Source of the DNA: J054 sp965223095
GTDB taxonomy: Bacteria; Pseudomonadota; Gammaproteobacteria; Steroidobacterales; GCA-2729495
NCBI GenBank assembly: GCA_965223095.1
Contig: OZ244979.1
Location: 1,550,001 to 1,614,000 of the forward strand
Direction: 5' to 3'
Length of the DNA: 64,000 nt
Position 1 is the stretch's first letter, and every line of letters starts with the position of its first letter. Shown here one piece after another: positions 17,354-26,851 of this stretch. The notes beneath the pieces were generated by a model. That model saw nothing but the letters and a program-made list of their open reading frames with translations, was not told the DNA's origin and made no database searches. The translations under genes and the position numbers were made by a program.

Positions 17354-18715
17354 TCAAGTTCCCCGCTGCTCCATCAACCCGTCTATCGCCCAGTCATAGT
17401 CCATCCTCTCCCCCTGCCAGCCGGTAACCGCGGTATCAGCATCAATCTGCAATTTCCTTTTCACATGCCGACGCATTAAGGCAGCAACGCCCACCCCGTC
17501 GACCATACGGCTAGAACGACTGTCCCCGCAATTGGCAATCATCTCGCCCCACGGATCGCGAAATACAATTTGCGCCGCCTCCCGACGCACACTAAAACCA
17601 CCTTCATGAATCAAGCGATGATGCCGCCAGCATAGCAGTAGCAAATTACTCAGCTTCGTTTCCCCGCCCTGCGACCAGTGTTGAATATGGTGTCCATCGA
17701 CATAGCGGGTGTGGGTGCAACCGGGAAAGCGGCAGCCGCGATCCCGCGCCACCAAGGCGCGGCGCATGGCGGTGGGAATACTGCGAGTCTTGCGGCCCAC
17801 ATCGAGCGCCTCAGCGTTGGAATTCTTAAACAAACCCACCAAGCTGGCATCGCAGGCCAAACGCCGAACGGTTTCTGGCGGCAGGCCCGGGCCATGTTCT
17901 AGCTCACAACAATCTTCGCCCTCGGCCGCAGCAACATCATCGCGCAGCGTTTCCGCGGAAACGTGCACCACCACCTGATGCGTGTCACCACTCTTTATTG
18001 AGCTCGGTTCACTGGCCAAAAAAGCTTCCGCCAACAATGCCAGCGCGTCCGCATTGCGATTGGCGGACAAACGCGTTGGGTCGCTTCTATCCAATCGTTC
18101 TAAGCTTGACGTTTCCGCGGAAACGTCGGCCGGCGAGGGCAAAGTCTCTTTCGCCGCTTTCAATGCCTCTACCATCACTGCTCCAAGCTCGGGCGGCAAA
18201 CAGGCGTGCAGTTGCAATTGACCCGCATCATCGAAAAACCAACGCGCCGAGCGCTGGGTATCGCGTTCATTGGCATCGGATAATTGCGCGGCGCGTTCGC
18301 AAAACCGCATCCGCCGAACCAAAGTTTCCATATGATGAGCCGTGCCATGCAGAGCAATGTTCAATAAGTTCTTTTCATTCGCAGCCGTCGCAATGCGCGT
18401 CATCGCCCGCACTTTTGAATAGCTAATACGCCCCGCCTCAAACGCCTTCGAGATTTGCGGCAAGTCAGGCAACGCCCGCGCCACGCGAACCTTCTCGCGC
18501 GCCGCTCCCATAGCCAAACCAATCTTCCAATTCAACCAATGCGCACAAGAATTAATACCCTGGTGCGCCCAGCCACCCCGTCGATCGAACTCACCAATCA
18601 AAGTAATCAACTCATAAGCCCCGGCATTCAAATGCCCCGCTAGCTCGGTGATATTTTTTTCTAGGGTCGCAAGAATTGCTTCCTTGGGGTGCCGGGGCGG
18701 TAGTTCGGAGGGCAT
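17354..18715 (-). CDS. DUF222/13E12-repeat HNH endonuclease
   Basis: 453 residues: an N-terminal helical DUF222 domain (about 20-300) and a C-terminal HNH nuclease domain. The HNH is clear: RGCRFPGCTHTRYVDGHHI supplies the Cys pair and HH, and LLLLCWRHHRLIHEGGF supplies the second Cys and the terminal His. Such proteins are widely scattered and often mobile; the target is unknown. It lies at the left of the defence region, downstream of tRNA-Met, in opposite orientation to the Fic/R-M operon. Confidence 0.9.
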   Translation of the reverse strand: MPSELPPRHPKEAILATLEKNITELAGHLNAGAYELITLIGEFDRRGGWAHQGINSCAHWLNWKIGLAMGAAREKVRVARALPDLPQISKAFEAGRISYSKVRAMTRIATAANEKNLLNIALHGTAHHMETLVRRMRFCERAAQLSDANERDTQRSARWFFDDAGQLQLHACLPPELGAVMVEALKAAKETLPSPADVSAETSSLERLDRSDPTRLSANRNADALALLAEAFLASEPSSIKSGDTHQVVVHVSAETLRDDVAAAEGEDCCELEHGPGLPPETVRRLACDASLVGLFKNSNAEALDVGRKTRSIPTAMRRALVARDRGCRFPGCTHTRYVDGHHIQHWSQGGETKLSNLLLLCWRHHRLIHEGGFSVRREAAQIVFRDPWGEMIANCGDSRSSRMVDGVGVAALMRRHVKRKLQIDADTAVTGWQGERMDYDWAIDGLMEQRGT

Positions 18716-18815
18716 GGGAGGGGCCTTGATGATATGTGTATAGATATACAGTAGTATACGGGAAAGGGAAGTGAAATCAAGTGGTTAAAGCCGGCGAGAA
18801 TCAGGAATTAGAAAA

Positions 18816-18863
18816 AAATAGGGTTTGGGCTGCGATTTCTGAAATTGCGGTTCGACCCTATTT
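18816..18863. repeat. Inverted repeat AAATAGGGT...ACCCTATTT
   Basis: Perfect 9-bp arms (18816-18824 and 18855-18863) around a 30-bp partly self-complementary centre. GGTTCGACCC near the right arm resembles the ends of the other small elements in the window, for example GGTTCGACCCC at 17320. It could be a decayed element or a transcription terminator between the HNH gene and the Fic promoter. Confidence 0.45.
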
Positions 18864-18906
18864 GTCTCGAAAAACTACATATTTCCGACCGTCACGGGTT
18901 AATTAA

Positions 18907-18993
18907 GGTAGCCGTTAATATGCGGCATGCCTTCTGCCTTATTAACGCTTAGGTTTAATATAGCGCCAAATCTTTGCTATATTAGCGGCTACC
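18907..18993. promoter_or_regulatory. Nested inverted repeats upstream of the Fic gene, probable operator
   Basis: Outer arms GGTAGCCGTTAATAT (18907-18921) and ATATTAGCGGCTACC (18979-18993) match in 14 of 15 positions. Inner arms TAATATAGC (18956-18964) and GCTATATTA (18976-18984) match perfectly. The region is AT-rich and ends 31 bp before the Fic start, so it should hold the promoter of the defence operon. The arms suggest binding of a dimeric regulator or a switchable hairpin. Confidence 0.55.
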
Positions 18994-19024
18994 GCAAATA
19001 TAGAGTCATCATAGGAATACGGTC

Positions 19025-20161
19025 TTGAGATCCGGAAGCTACCAAAATCAGCCGACCGGGTACCGCGCGTTTATACCAGCGCCCTTACCACCCGACCCGG
19101 CAATACATCTGGATAACGAGCTTCAAACGCTGTTATCCAATGCAGATCGAGCACTGGGTCGCCTGGATGGTTCGATCCAAACGCTGCCCGATCCAAATTT
19201 GTTCGTTTTGATGTACGTCCGAAAAGAAGCGGTCCTGTCTAGCCAAATCGAAGGAACACAAAGTTCATTAAACGATCTATTGCGTGCCGAGGCTCGCATC
19301 TACGATCCCAATCGCCCGGTCGATGTCAATGAAGTGTCTAACTATGTTGCGGCGATGAACTACGGCCTAGAACGTCTCAACGAGTTACCACTTTCAACTC
19401 GCTTGATCCGCGAAATTCACGCGCACCTATTGAAGGGTGTACGCGGTGGCCACATGCAGCCCGGTGAACTCAGGGAGTCGCAGAATTGGATCGGGCCGGG
19501 CAATGCGAATTTGAATGAAGCGACTTTCATTCCACCGCCAGCGCACGAGGTGCCTCAAGCGCTTGGTGATTTGGAGCGGTTTATCCATTCCGAAGACTCC
19601 ATGCCGTCCCTCATTCGCATTGGGCTAACCCATGCCCAGTTCGAAACTATTCATCCGTTCCTAGATGGAAACGGTCGTGTGGGTCGTTTGCTCATCACTT
19701 TTCTGCTCTGCCAGCAAGGCACTTTGCAGTCTCCGGTGCTTTATCTATCCCATTATCTGAAAGAACATAGAGCAGAGTATTACGAGCGCCTTCAGAACAT
19801 TCGAGACGAAGGCAGTTGGGAATCCTGGCTAAAGTTCTTCCTTCGTGGGGTTGCGGAAGTTTCAAAAGAGGCAACGGAAACGGCGCGTGGCATCGTGAAC
19901 TTACGCGAAGCACACCGGCAGAAGATAGTCGATCAGCTCGGTCGTATTGCGGGCAATGCCCTGCGGGTTCACGAGTTGCTGTTTCGATTTCCGCTAGTAA
20001 CGGTAAACGATGTTGTAGATTTACTTGAACTGAGCTTTACCTCCGCGAATCGACTAATAGATCGTTTGGTGGAGATTGACCTTCTCGTCGAAGCTACTGG
20101 CAATACCAGAAATAGAGTTTTTCAGTATCAAGATTACATTGACATTTTTTCGGAGAGCTAA
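19025..20161 (+). CDS. Fic-family protein (AMPylase-type)
   Basis: 378 residues. The Fic core HPFLDGNGRVGR is at residues 210-221 with catalytic H210, and the conserved anion-binding GNGR loop is intact. An N-terminal inhibitory helix SSQIEGTQ (72-79, E76) makes it a self-inhibited class II Fic protein. A C-terminal winged-helix domain (about 300-370) could bind DNA. It transfers AMP or another nucleotide to a protein hydroxyl; the target is unknown. The start is TTG at 19025 with AGGA 8 bases upstream. It is first in the R-M operon (53-bp gap to hsdR) and close to the inverted-repeat operator, so autoregulation is plausible. Confidence 0.9.
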   Translation: MRSGSYQNQPTGYRAFIPAPLPPDPAIHLDNELQTLLSNADRALGRLDGSIQTLPDPNLFVLMYVRKEAVLSSQIEGTQSSLNDLLRAEARIYDPNRPVDVNEVSNYVAAMNYGLERLNELPLSTRLIREIHAHLLKGVRGGHMQPGELRESQNWIGPGNANLNEATFIPPPAHEVPQALGDLERFIHSEDSMPSLIRIGLTHAQFETIHPFLDGNGRVGRLLITFLLCQQGTLQSPVLYLSHYLKEHRAEYYERLQNIRDEGSWESWLKFFLRGVAEVSKEATETARGIVNLREAHRQKIVDQLGRIAGNALRVHELLFRFPLVTVNDVVDLLELSFTSANRLIDRLVEIDLLVEATGNTRNRVFQYQDYIDIFSES

Positions 20162-20214
20162 ATAGTAGGCAGCCGACACTATTTTCCGCATACTAAAGTT
20201 ATCGTGAAGATTAA

Positions 20215-22968
20215 ATGACACCACCCACCCCAGAAGCAAAAGCCCGCGAAGAAATTGACCGCCTACTAACAGCAGCAGGTTGGCATGTATGCGACATCGC
20301 TGATGCAAACATTTCAGCACATCAGGGGATCGCAATTCGCGAGTTTCCGCTGAAATCTGGTAGCGGTCACGCCGACTATCTGCTGTATTTGTCGGGAAAA
20401 GCCGTTGGTGTAGTCGAGGCGAAGAAGCTGGGTCACTCACTAAAGGGTGTCGAAATCCAGTCCGAGAAGTACACCACCGGATTGCCGGACACACTGCCAG
20501 CCTGGCGGCGACCGTTGCCCTTCGCTTACGAGTCCACCGGTGTGGAAACACAGTTCACGAGTCGACTTGATCCCGAACCGCGCTCACGAAGAATCTTCGC
20601 CTTTCACCGACCCGACGGTCTCGCCAATCTTTTAGACCTTGCCGAAACTGATAAGGCCGCAGAGGCCTCACCGGAATACATAGCACGCGGGCCAAGTTTC
20701 CTGGCACGTATGCAAAACATGCCTGCCCTCATTGATGACGGTTTATGGGGCAAGCAGGCCGAAGCCATCAAAAACATCGAAGCCTCCCTAAAAGACAACC
20801 GCCCCCGCGCCCTGGTCCAAATGGCTACTGGCTCCGGTAAAACCTTCACTGCCATCACCCAAATCTACCGCCTAATTAAGTTCGGCGGGGCACGCCGCGT
20901 GCTGTTCCTTGTCGATCGCGGCAACCTGGCGGAACAAACAGAAAAAGAATTCCAGCAGTACAAATCACCCTACAACAACTATAAGTTCACCGAAGAATTC
21001 ATTGTCCAGCGACTGCAGGGCAACACCATCGACACCACGGCCCGTGTCTGCATTTGCACCATCCAGCGCATGTACTCCATGCTTAGCAACAAGGAGCTGC
21101 CCGAGGCGGGTGACGAGGCCTCCATCGCCGGCCTGGAGTCGCTGTTCAAGCAGCAGCCGCCCGTTGAATACAATCCGCACATCCCCATCGAATCCTTCGA
21201 CATCATCATCACCGATGAATGTCACCGCTCCATCTACAACCTCTGGGCCCAGGTGCTGGAGTACTTCGACGCCTATCTAATCGGCCTCACCGCTACGCCC
21301 GGCAAGCAGACCTTCGGCTTTTTCAACCAGAACCTGGTGCTGGAGTACGGCCACGAGCAGGCCGTGGCCGACGGGGTGAACGTGAACTACGACGTGTTCC
21401 GCATCCGCACGGCCATCTCGGAGCAGGGCGCCACCATCGAGGCAGGCTTCGAGGTGGAAAAGCAGGACCGCGAGACCCGCGAGAAGCGCTGGGAAAAGCT
21501 GGACGACGATTTCGACTACGACCCCAACAAGCTCGACCGCGATGTCGTCGCCCCCGACCAGATTCGCAGGATCATCCGCACCTTTAAAAACAACCTGCCG
21601 GTGATCTACCCGGGCCGCGAGCATGTGCCCAAAACTTTAATCTTCGCCAAGGACGACAACCACGCAGAAAACATCGTCGCCCTGCTGCGCGAGGAGTTTG
21701 CTGCGGGCAATGATTTTGCGCAGAAGATCACCTACCGCACCACCGGCGACACCCCGAAAAATTTAATTAAGGCCTTTCGCAACAGCTACCACCCGCGCAT
21801 TGCCGTCACCGTGGACATGATCGCCACCGGCACCGACATCAAGCCGGTGGAAATTGTCATGTTCATGCGCGCCGTCAAATCCCGCGCTTTCTTCGAGCAG
21901 ATGAAGGGCCGCGGTGTGCGGGTGTGTAAGCCAGACGATCTCAAAGCCGTCACCCCGGATGCCGAGACCAAGGATCATTTCGTGATTGTCGACGCCGTCG
22001 GCGTCTGCGAGCAAGACATGACCGACTCCAAACCCATGGAGAAAAAGCCCACGGTCTCCTTCGAGAAGCTGCTGCAGGCCGTGTCACTGGGCAACACTGA
22101 AGAGGACGTGCTCAGTTCGATTGCCGGCCGGCTGGCCCGCATGGAGCATCGTGCCAGCGAAGAAGATGTGCAACGCATCCGTGAACAAACCCACGGCTTC
22201 GGCCTCAAAGACCTCAGCAAGAACCTGGTGGATGCGCTCAATCCCGATCTCGCCCCCGATGCCCGCCAGGCCAGCATCGAGATGGCCACCCAGCCGTTTC
22301 ACGATCCCAAGCTGCGGGAATTGCTGGACGTGGTTCGGCAGAAAAACGAAATCACCATCGACATCATCACCGAAGACGAAGTCCTCGAGGCCGGCTTCAG
22401 CCAGAGCGCCGAAGACAAGGCCGCCGAGGTGGTCGACAAGTTCAAGCAGTTCATTGACGAGAACAAAGACGAGATCACCGCGCTGCAGATTCTCTACAAC
22501 CGCCCTTATAAGGAGCGCCTGAACTTCGAGCACCTCAAAGAACTGTCGTCTGCCATCAGGGCGCCCAAGTACTTAATGAATCGCACGCAGATTTGGGAAG
22601 CCTACGCCGCACTAGAAAAGAGCAAGGTCAAAGGCGCGGGCGGTAAGCGCCTCCTGACCGATCTGGTTTCACTCGTGCGTTTCGCCATGGAAGAAGACAA
22701 CGAGTTGGTGCCGTTCCCGGAACGGGTCAGCGCCAACTACAAAGCCTGGCTGGCCAGCCAGGAGAATGCCGGCAATAGCTTTGATGAAGAGCAGCAGAAG
22801 TGGTTGGGGATGATTCGGGATCACATTGCCGCCAACTTGAGCATCGACACCGAAGACTTCGACTACGCGCCATTCTCGGGTGAGGGCGGCCTTGGCAAAG
22901 TACATCAATTGTTTGGTAAGCAGCTGCCGGTGATTCTGGATGAGCTCAATGAAGGGTTGGCTGCATGA
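20215..22968 (+). CDS. hsdR: Type I restriction enzyme, R subunit
   Basis: 917 residues, shorter than EcoKI HsdR and close to the EcoEI-type R subunits. The N-terminal nuclease motif is GHADYLLYLSGKAVGVVEAKK (Asp...Glu-x-Lys, about residues 55-80). The SF2 translocase follows with Walker A MATGSGKT (about 203-210), motif II DECH (about 334), LTATPGK, and motif VI GRGVRV (about 565). The C-terminal EcoEI-R-like domain binds the methylase core. It cleaves non-self DNA after ATP-driven translocation. The stop overlaps the hsdS start by 4 bp. All motifs are intact, so it should be active. Confidence 0.95.
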   Translation: MTPPTPEAKAREEIDRLLTAAGWHVCDIADANISAHQGIAIREFPLKSGSGHADYLLYLSGKAVGVVEAKKLGHSLKGVEIQSEKYTTGLPDTLPAWRRPLPFAYESTGVETQFTSRLDPEPRSRRIFAFHRPDGLANLLDLAETDKAAEASPEYIARGPSFLARMQNMPALIDDGLWGKQAEAIKNIEASLKDNRPRALVQMATGSGKTFTAITQIYRLIKFGGARRVLFLVDRGNLAEQTEKEFQQYKSPYNNYKFTEEFIVQRLQGNTIDTTARVCICTIQRMYSMLSNKELPEAGDEASIAGLESLFKQQPPVEYNPHIPIESFDIIITDECHRSIYNLWAQVLEYFDAYLIGLTATPGKQTFGFFNQNLVLEYGHEQAVADGVNVNYDVFRIRTAISEQGATIEAGFEVEKQDRETREKRWEKLDDDFDYDPNKLDRDVVAPDQIRRIIRTFKNNLPVIYPGREHVPKTLIFAKDDNHAENIVALLREEFAAGNDFAQKITYRTTGDTPKNLIKAFRNSYHPRIAVTVDMIATGTDIKPVEIVMFMRAVKSRAFFEQMKGRGVRVCKPDDLKAVTPDAETKDHFVIVDAVGVCEQDMTDSKPMEKKPTVSFEKLLQAVSLGNTEEDVLSSIAGRLARMEHRASEEDVQRIREQTHGFGLKDLSKNLVDALNPDLAPDARQASIEMATQPFHDPKLRELLDVVRQKNEITIDIITEDEVLEAGFSQSAEDKAAEVVDKFKQFIDENKDEITALQILYNRPYKERLNFEHLKELSSAIRAPKYLMNRTQIWEAYAALEKSKVKGAGGKRLLTDLVSLVRFAMEEDNELVPFPERVSANYKAWLASQENAGNSFDEEQQKWLGMIRDHIAANLSIDTEDFDYAPFSGEGGLGKVHQLFGKQLPVILDELNEGLAA

Positions 22969-24329
22969 GTGCGACTGCGCCAAGTGTTGCTCCAGGCTCC
23001 GCTGATGAATGGACCGAAACTTCTCTCGGCGAAGTGGCTGAGTTCGTCATGGGGCAGGCGCCACCCGGAAGCGAATGTAACAAGAAGGGCAAAGGCACTT
23101 TGTTTGTGAAGGCGGGAGAGTTTGGTGAGCTTTACCCCGTTGAGAGGGAGTGGACGACCAAGCCGCTTAAGTTTGGCCAAGATGGCGATGTCTTTATATG
23201 CGTGGTTGGCGCCACCTCTGGGAAGCTGAATTTAGGCAGAGACTGCGCAATTGGGCGAAGTGTTGCGGCAATTAGGCCAAAAGACGGTGTCGATACTAAA
23301 TTTATCTACTACCAGCTTCAGCCCTGGGTGATGAAGCTTAGAGCTGCTTCGACAGGCTCGGCTCAAGGCGTGATCAGTAAAGCGAAACTGAAAGACGTCC
23401 CAATGAAAATGGTGGATGAAGAGGCGCAGAAACGCATCGTCGCCGAAATCGAAAAACAGTTATCCCGCCTCGACGAAGCAGTCGCCAGCCTCAAGCGCGT
23501 CAAAGCCAACCTCAAGCGCTACAAAGCCGCCGTTCTCAAAGCCGCCGTCGAAGGAAAACTCACCGAAGATTGGCGCAAGCAAAACCCCGACGTCGAACCC
23601 GCCAGCAAACTCCTCGAACGCATCCTCGCCGAACGCCGCACGAAATGGGAGGAAGCCGAACTCGCCAAGATGAAGGCGAAAGGCAAAGAGCCGAAGAACG
23701 ATGATTGGAAAGGCAAATACAAAGCACCCATTTCCCTAGAAGAACCAGATTCTGTGAGTATTCCTGATGGCTGGTGCTATACGAGCATAGGTGAGGTCGT
23801 TGAATGTTTAGACTCCATAAGAAAACCGATTAATAAGAAGGACAGGTTAAGCCGAGTTGGCGAGATCCCTTACTACGGCGCAAATGGGCAGGTAGGAGTA
23901 ATAGATGACTATCTATTTGATGAGCCGCTAGTTCTGCTTGTCGAGGATGAGACGTTTGTAGGCCGCACGCTGCCGTTTTCCTACAAAATCTCTGGAAAGA
24001 CTTGGGTGAACAACCATGCCCATGTGCTGCGGCCTACTGGGTGTGTTGATCTTGATTATCTCAATTACTCATTAATGTTTTATCCCTTCATTCCATTGAC
24101 CACAGGGACTACAGGCCGAAAGAAATTGACTCAGAGAGCACTGATGGCGGCCCCGTATGAATTGCCTCCTATATTGGAGCAAAAGAAAATCATAGAGGCA
24201 GTCGAGGAAAAATTATCGATTTTAGACAAGGTAGAGCTGGAACTAGACCGGACAGAAGCTCAGCTTTCTATGACACGTCAGTCCGTTCTAGCCCAGGCTT
24301 TCGCTGGGATGGCGGATGGCAATGGGTAG
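22965..24329 (+). CDS. hsdS: Type I restriction enzyme, specificity subunit
   Basis: 454 residues with two target-recognition domains. TRD1 is at about 10-150, beginning at W-TETSLGEVAEFVMGQAPPGS. The central conserved helical spacer is at about 150-240 (AEIEKQLSRLDEAVASLKRVK and YKAAVLKAAVEGKLTEDWR). TRD2 is at about 255-400, beginning at GWCYTSIGEVVE, followed by the distal helix QKKIIEAVEEKLSILDK. It fixes the bipartite recognition sequence for both methylation and cleavage. TRD2 looks more AT-rich than the flanking hsdR sequence, in keeping with TRD exchange. It overlaps hsdR (4 bp) and the next gene (14 bp). Confidence 0.93.
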   Translation: MSATAPSVAPGSADEWTETSLGEVAEFVMGQAPPGSECNKKGKGTLFVKAGEFGELYPVEREWTTKPLKFGQDGDVFICVVGATSGKLNLGRDCAIGRSVAAIRPKDGVDTKFIYYQLQPWVMKLRAASTGSAQGVISKAKLKDVPMKMVDEEAQKRIVAEIEKQLSRLDEAVASLKRVKANLKRYKAAVLKAAVEGKLTEDWRKQNPDVEPASKLLERILAERRTKWEEAELAKMKAKGKEPKNDDWKGKYKAPISLEEPDSVSIPDGWCYTSIGEVVECLDSIRKPINKKDRLSRVGEIPYYGANGQVGVIDDYLFDEPLVLLVEDETFVGRTLPFSYKISGKTWVNNHAHVLRPTGCVDLDYLNYSLMFYPFIPLTTGTTGRKKLTQRALMAAPYELPPILEQKKIIEAVEEKLSILDKVELELDRTEAQLSMTRQSVLAQAFAGMADGNG

Positions 24330-25527
24330 AGTCAAAGACGAGTGGATTGAGGCAGAAGCGCGGGGTTGGAATGACCCCGAAAAGTTTGTCTGCGCTCAGT
24401 GCGTTGATGATCCGATTCTAAAGTCAGAAATTCGGGCTAGTGTGAGCAACAAGGTCTGTGATTACTGTGGGGCAAAGTCGGCTGATCCTATCGCCGCTCC
24501 CACAGAGTCGATAATGACGCATGTTACAGAGGCATTCTTCAGTGAATACGCCGACCCATCGATGGCGAGTGTGCCTTATGCTGAAGTTGAATACCTGTTT
24601 AGCGGATCAATGACGGATACCGAAGATGCCCTAATGGCACTTCCGCTGGAATGTCACGACGATCTTTTTGCAGACATTGCAGGCGCTTTCTTAAACGACT
24701 TATGGTATCCGTGTGCTAATGGCCATTGGGCGGAAGTTAGCGGTCACCAAGAGCTGCGCTTTGGGTGGGAGCGTTTTGAGGAAACGACTAAGCATGAGAG
24801 CCGCTACTTCTTTCCGAGAATTGGCGGCGCGGTTGAGCCCGGAGAGCGATATTCGCCGGGAGACATATTGGCGGCGATTGGTGCTCTAGTACAAGAGAAT
24901 AAGCTGACAGCGACCATACAGGCGGAAACAAAAGTCTATAGGGTGCGGGAAATATCACCTGATAAGACACTTACCGAATACAGCGAAATTGGATCGCCGC
25001 CGAATCGTTTGGCTGCAGCAGGTCGCATGAACCCGGCGGGAATAAGCTACTTTTATACAGGTCTCGATGAGCCAACCTCACTTGCTGAAGTTCTAGAAAG
25101 GCCACCATGCCGAGCCTCAATAGGGGTTTTCGCGCCAAAAAACGAATTCTTAGTGCTGGACCTTACGAATCTTCCACCTGTTCCATCGGTGTTTGACTCG
25201 TCTAGACGGCTGGAGCGTGATGGGATCTTATTCCTGTATGACTTCGTCGATGCTGTGGCAAAGCCAATCGCTAAAGATGGCAATGAGCATGTTGACTATG
25301 TTCCGACGCAGATCGTTTGCGAGTATTTTGCACAAGTCTTTACAGCTGATGAAGGCAAGCGACTATCAGGCATTATTTATCCCAGTGCCGTGAGGCCAAG
25401 CGGCAAGAATCTGGTTATTTTTCCTACACGGAATGTTCTTGTTGACTGGCCGGATTTCATTGCGCTCAAGTCAATTAGTCACCGAGATTTTGATGTCTGG
25501 GCGGATATGAAGGATTTGACCAAGTGA
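24316..25527 (+). CDS. HEPN/RES N-terminal-domain protein with RES toxin domain
   Basis: 403 residues. The N-terminus has a Cys-pair zinc ribbon (FVCAQCVDD...VCDYCGAKSADP, residues 15-55) typical of HEPN/RES NTD1 proteins, then a helical region. A RES domain sits at about 195-375: YRVREIS with Arg, RLAAAGRMNPAGISYFYTGL with Arg and Tyr, a Glu in TSLAEV, and a late serine in GKNLVIF context. RES toxins (ParT/MbcT-like) degrade NAD+ or ADP-ribosylate targets. No Xre-type antitoxin gene is adjacent. It overlaps hsdS by 14 bp, so it is made with the R-M system, and an abortive-infection effector role is inferred from position. Confidence 0.82.
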   Translation: MAMGRVKDEWIEAEARGWNDPEKFVCAQCVDDPILKSEIRASVSNKVCDYCGAKSADPIAAPTESIMTHVTEAFFSEYADPSMASVPYAEVEYLFSGSMTDTEDALMALPLECHDDLFADIAGAFLNDLWYPCANGHWAEVSGHQELRFGWERFEETTKHESRYFFPRIGGAVEPGERYSPGDILAAIGALVQENKLTATIQAETKVYRVREISPDKTLTEYSEIGSPPNRLAAAGRMNPAGISYFYTGLDEPTSLAEVLERPPCRASIGVFAPKNEFLVLDLTNLPPVPSVFDSSRRLERDGILFLYDFVDAVAKPIAKDGNEHVDYVPTQIVCEYFAQVFTADEGKRLSGIIYPSAVRPSGKNLVIFPTRNVLVDWPDFIALKSISHRDFDVWADMKDLTK

Positions 25528-25574
25528 CCTTTGCAATTAGCGTATATAGGTCTTGGAATTACAGGGGATAGATT

Positions 25575-26786
25575 TTGGGTGAAAAAAAGAAATTCGTGGT
25601 AAGTGTAGACCTTGGGGGCGAAGGTCAGGTTTCTCTGAAAACGCATGAAGCGGTTGAGGAGTGGGTAGCTAGCCAAATTGAGTTTTGGCAATGGGCGCAT
25701 GGCCAGCGAAACGATAACGCCATTCAGCAGGCCTGGGGGAAGCTAAACCAGACCTTCACGAATATTAGGAACATAAACAACGAAGCGATTCGGTTTATAG
25801 ACCAAGATCCCTACGAAGCGAAGCAGCAGGCGCTAGAAAGCGCAATTCAGCAGCTTGCCGATCCAAAAAACGGAATGCTGTCGGAGAATCCAAAGTCGAT
25901 CTTCCTGCAGGATTTGAGGGAGTCGCATGGCGATCGCGTTGCTGCCTACTGTCTCGCGATGTTTATGGAGACGGGTATAACAGCTAACAATCCCCAAGCT
26001 ATCCAAGGGTCTGTTGAGGCGGTTCTTTACGATCGGGGAATAAAGAGCAGCGCGAGGCCAGAGAAAAAGGCTCTTGCAACGCTGAAAAAAAATTTTCAGA
26101 CTGAGTGGCAGGAATATAAGGAGAAGTATGAAGGCCTAGCCGACGACTATGCAGAAGTTAAAGGCAATGTTGATGCAACGCTTGATACGTTTAAAACCGA
26201 GTTTGCTGAAGATCAGCAGGCTCGCGACGTGGAGCATCAGGAATTCAAAGAGACCGTAAATAACCAATGGGAGGCAATCAAGCAGACATTTACAGACCAT
26301 ATGGCGCTTCAAGCGCCTATCGAGTACTGGCGTGATAAGAAAAAGTCTCATCGTGTGCGAGCCATTTGGTACTCGATCGCAACAGCGGCAGCGGTGGGAG
26401 CGACTTTATTCGGACTATATGAGTTAGGTGAATTGCTTCTCTTGGGTGAGTCCAGTAAATGGGAAGGGCTCCCAGGTGTTACTTGGTTAGGTGTGCCGCT
26501 ATGGCATGTTGTATTGCTCACTGTAATGGGCTCTGTTGGTGTCTGGATCATCAGGATTCTCGTGCGGTTGCTGCTGAGTGAAATTCATCTAATGGCAGAT
26601 GCTGACGAAAGAGTAGTCATGGCTAAAACCTATTTGGCTCTGCTCAAAGAGGATAAAGGCCCGGAATCGGGTGACAGAACATTGATCTTGCAAACGCTGT
26701 TTAGACCATCATCCAAAGGAATAGTGGGCGATGAGGCGCACCCCGTGATGCCGTCCGACTGGATTAGTAAGGTGATGGGTAAATAG
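25575..26786 (+). CDS. Membrane-anchored coiled-coil protein of unknown function (possibly DUF6161)
   Basis: 403 residues: a soluble, strongly charged helical region (about 40-255, Gln/Glu/Lys-rich, coiled-coil-like around 155-245), then two membrane segments (about 262-285 and 308-330) and a cytoplasmic C-terminal tail. The start is TTG at 25575 with AGGGGA 5-10 bases upstream. It resembles uncharacterised DUF6161-type proteins, but I cannot confirm this. The layout (cytoplasmic sensor plus two-helix membrane domain) is like effectors that disturb the membrane in phage defence. It lies between the RES and Abi_C cargo genes of the hsd operon. Confidence 0.7.
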   Translation: MGEKKKFVVSVDLGGEGQVSLKTHEAVEEWVASQIEFWQWAHGQRNDNAIQQAWGKLNQTFTNIRNINNEAIRFIDQDPYEAKQQALESAIQQLADPKNGMLSENPKSIFLQDLRESHGDRVAAYCLAMFMETGITANNPQAIQGSVEAVLYDRGIKSSARPEKKALATLKKNFQTEWQEYKEKYEGLADDYAEVKGNVDATLDTFKTEFAEDQQARDVEHQEFKETVNNQWEAIKQTFTDHMALQAPIEYWRDKKKSHRVRAIWYSIATAAAVGATLFGLYELGELLLLGESSKWEGLPGVTWLGVPLWHVVLLTVMGSVGVWIIRILVRLLLSEIHLMADADERVVMAKTYLALLKEDKGPESGDRTLILQTLFRPSSKGIVGDEAHPVMPSDWISKVMGK

Positions 26787-26851
26787 GGCGACATGGATTC
26801 AGTGCGCATCATCCATAATCCTTGGCGCTGCCCTGCACTGCAGGTAGGAGC

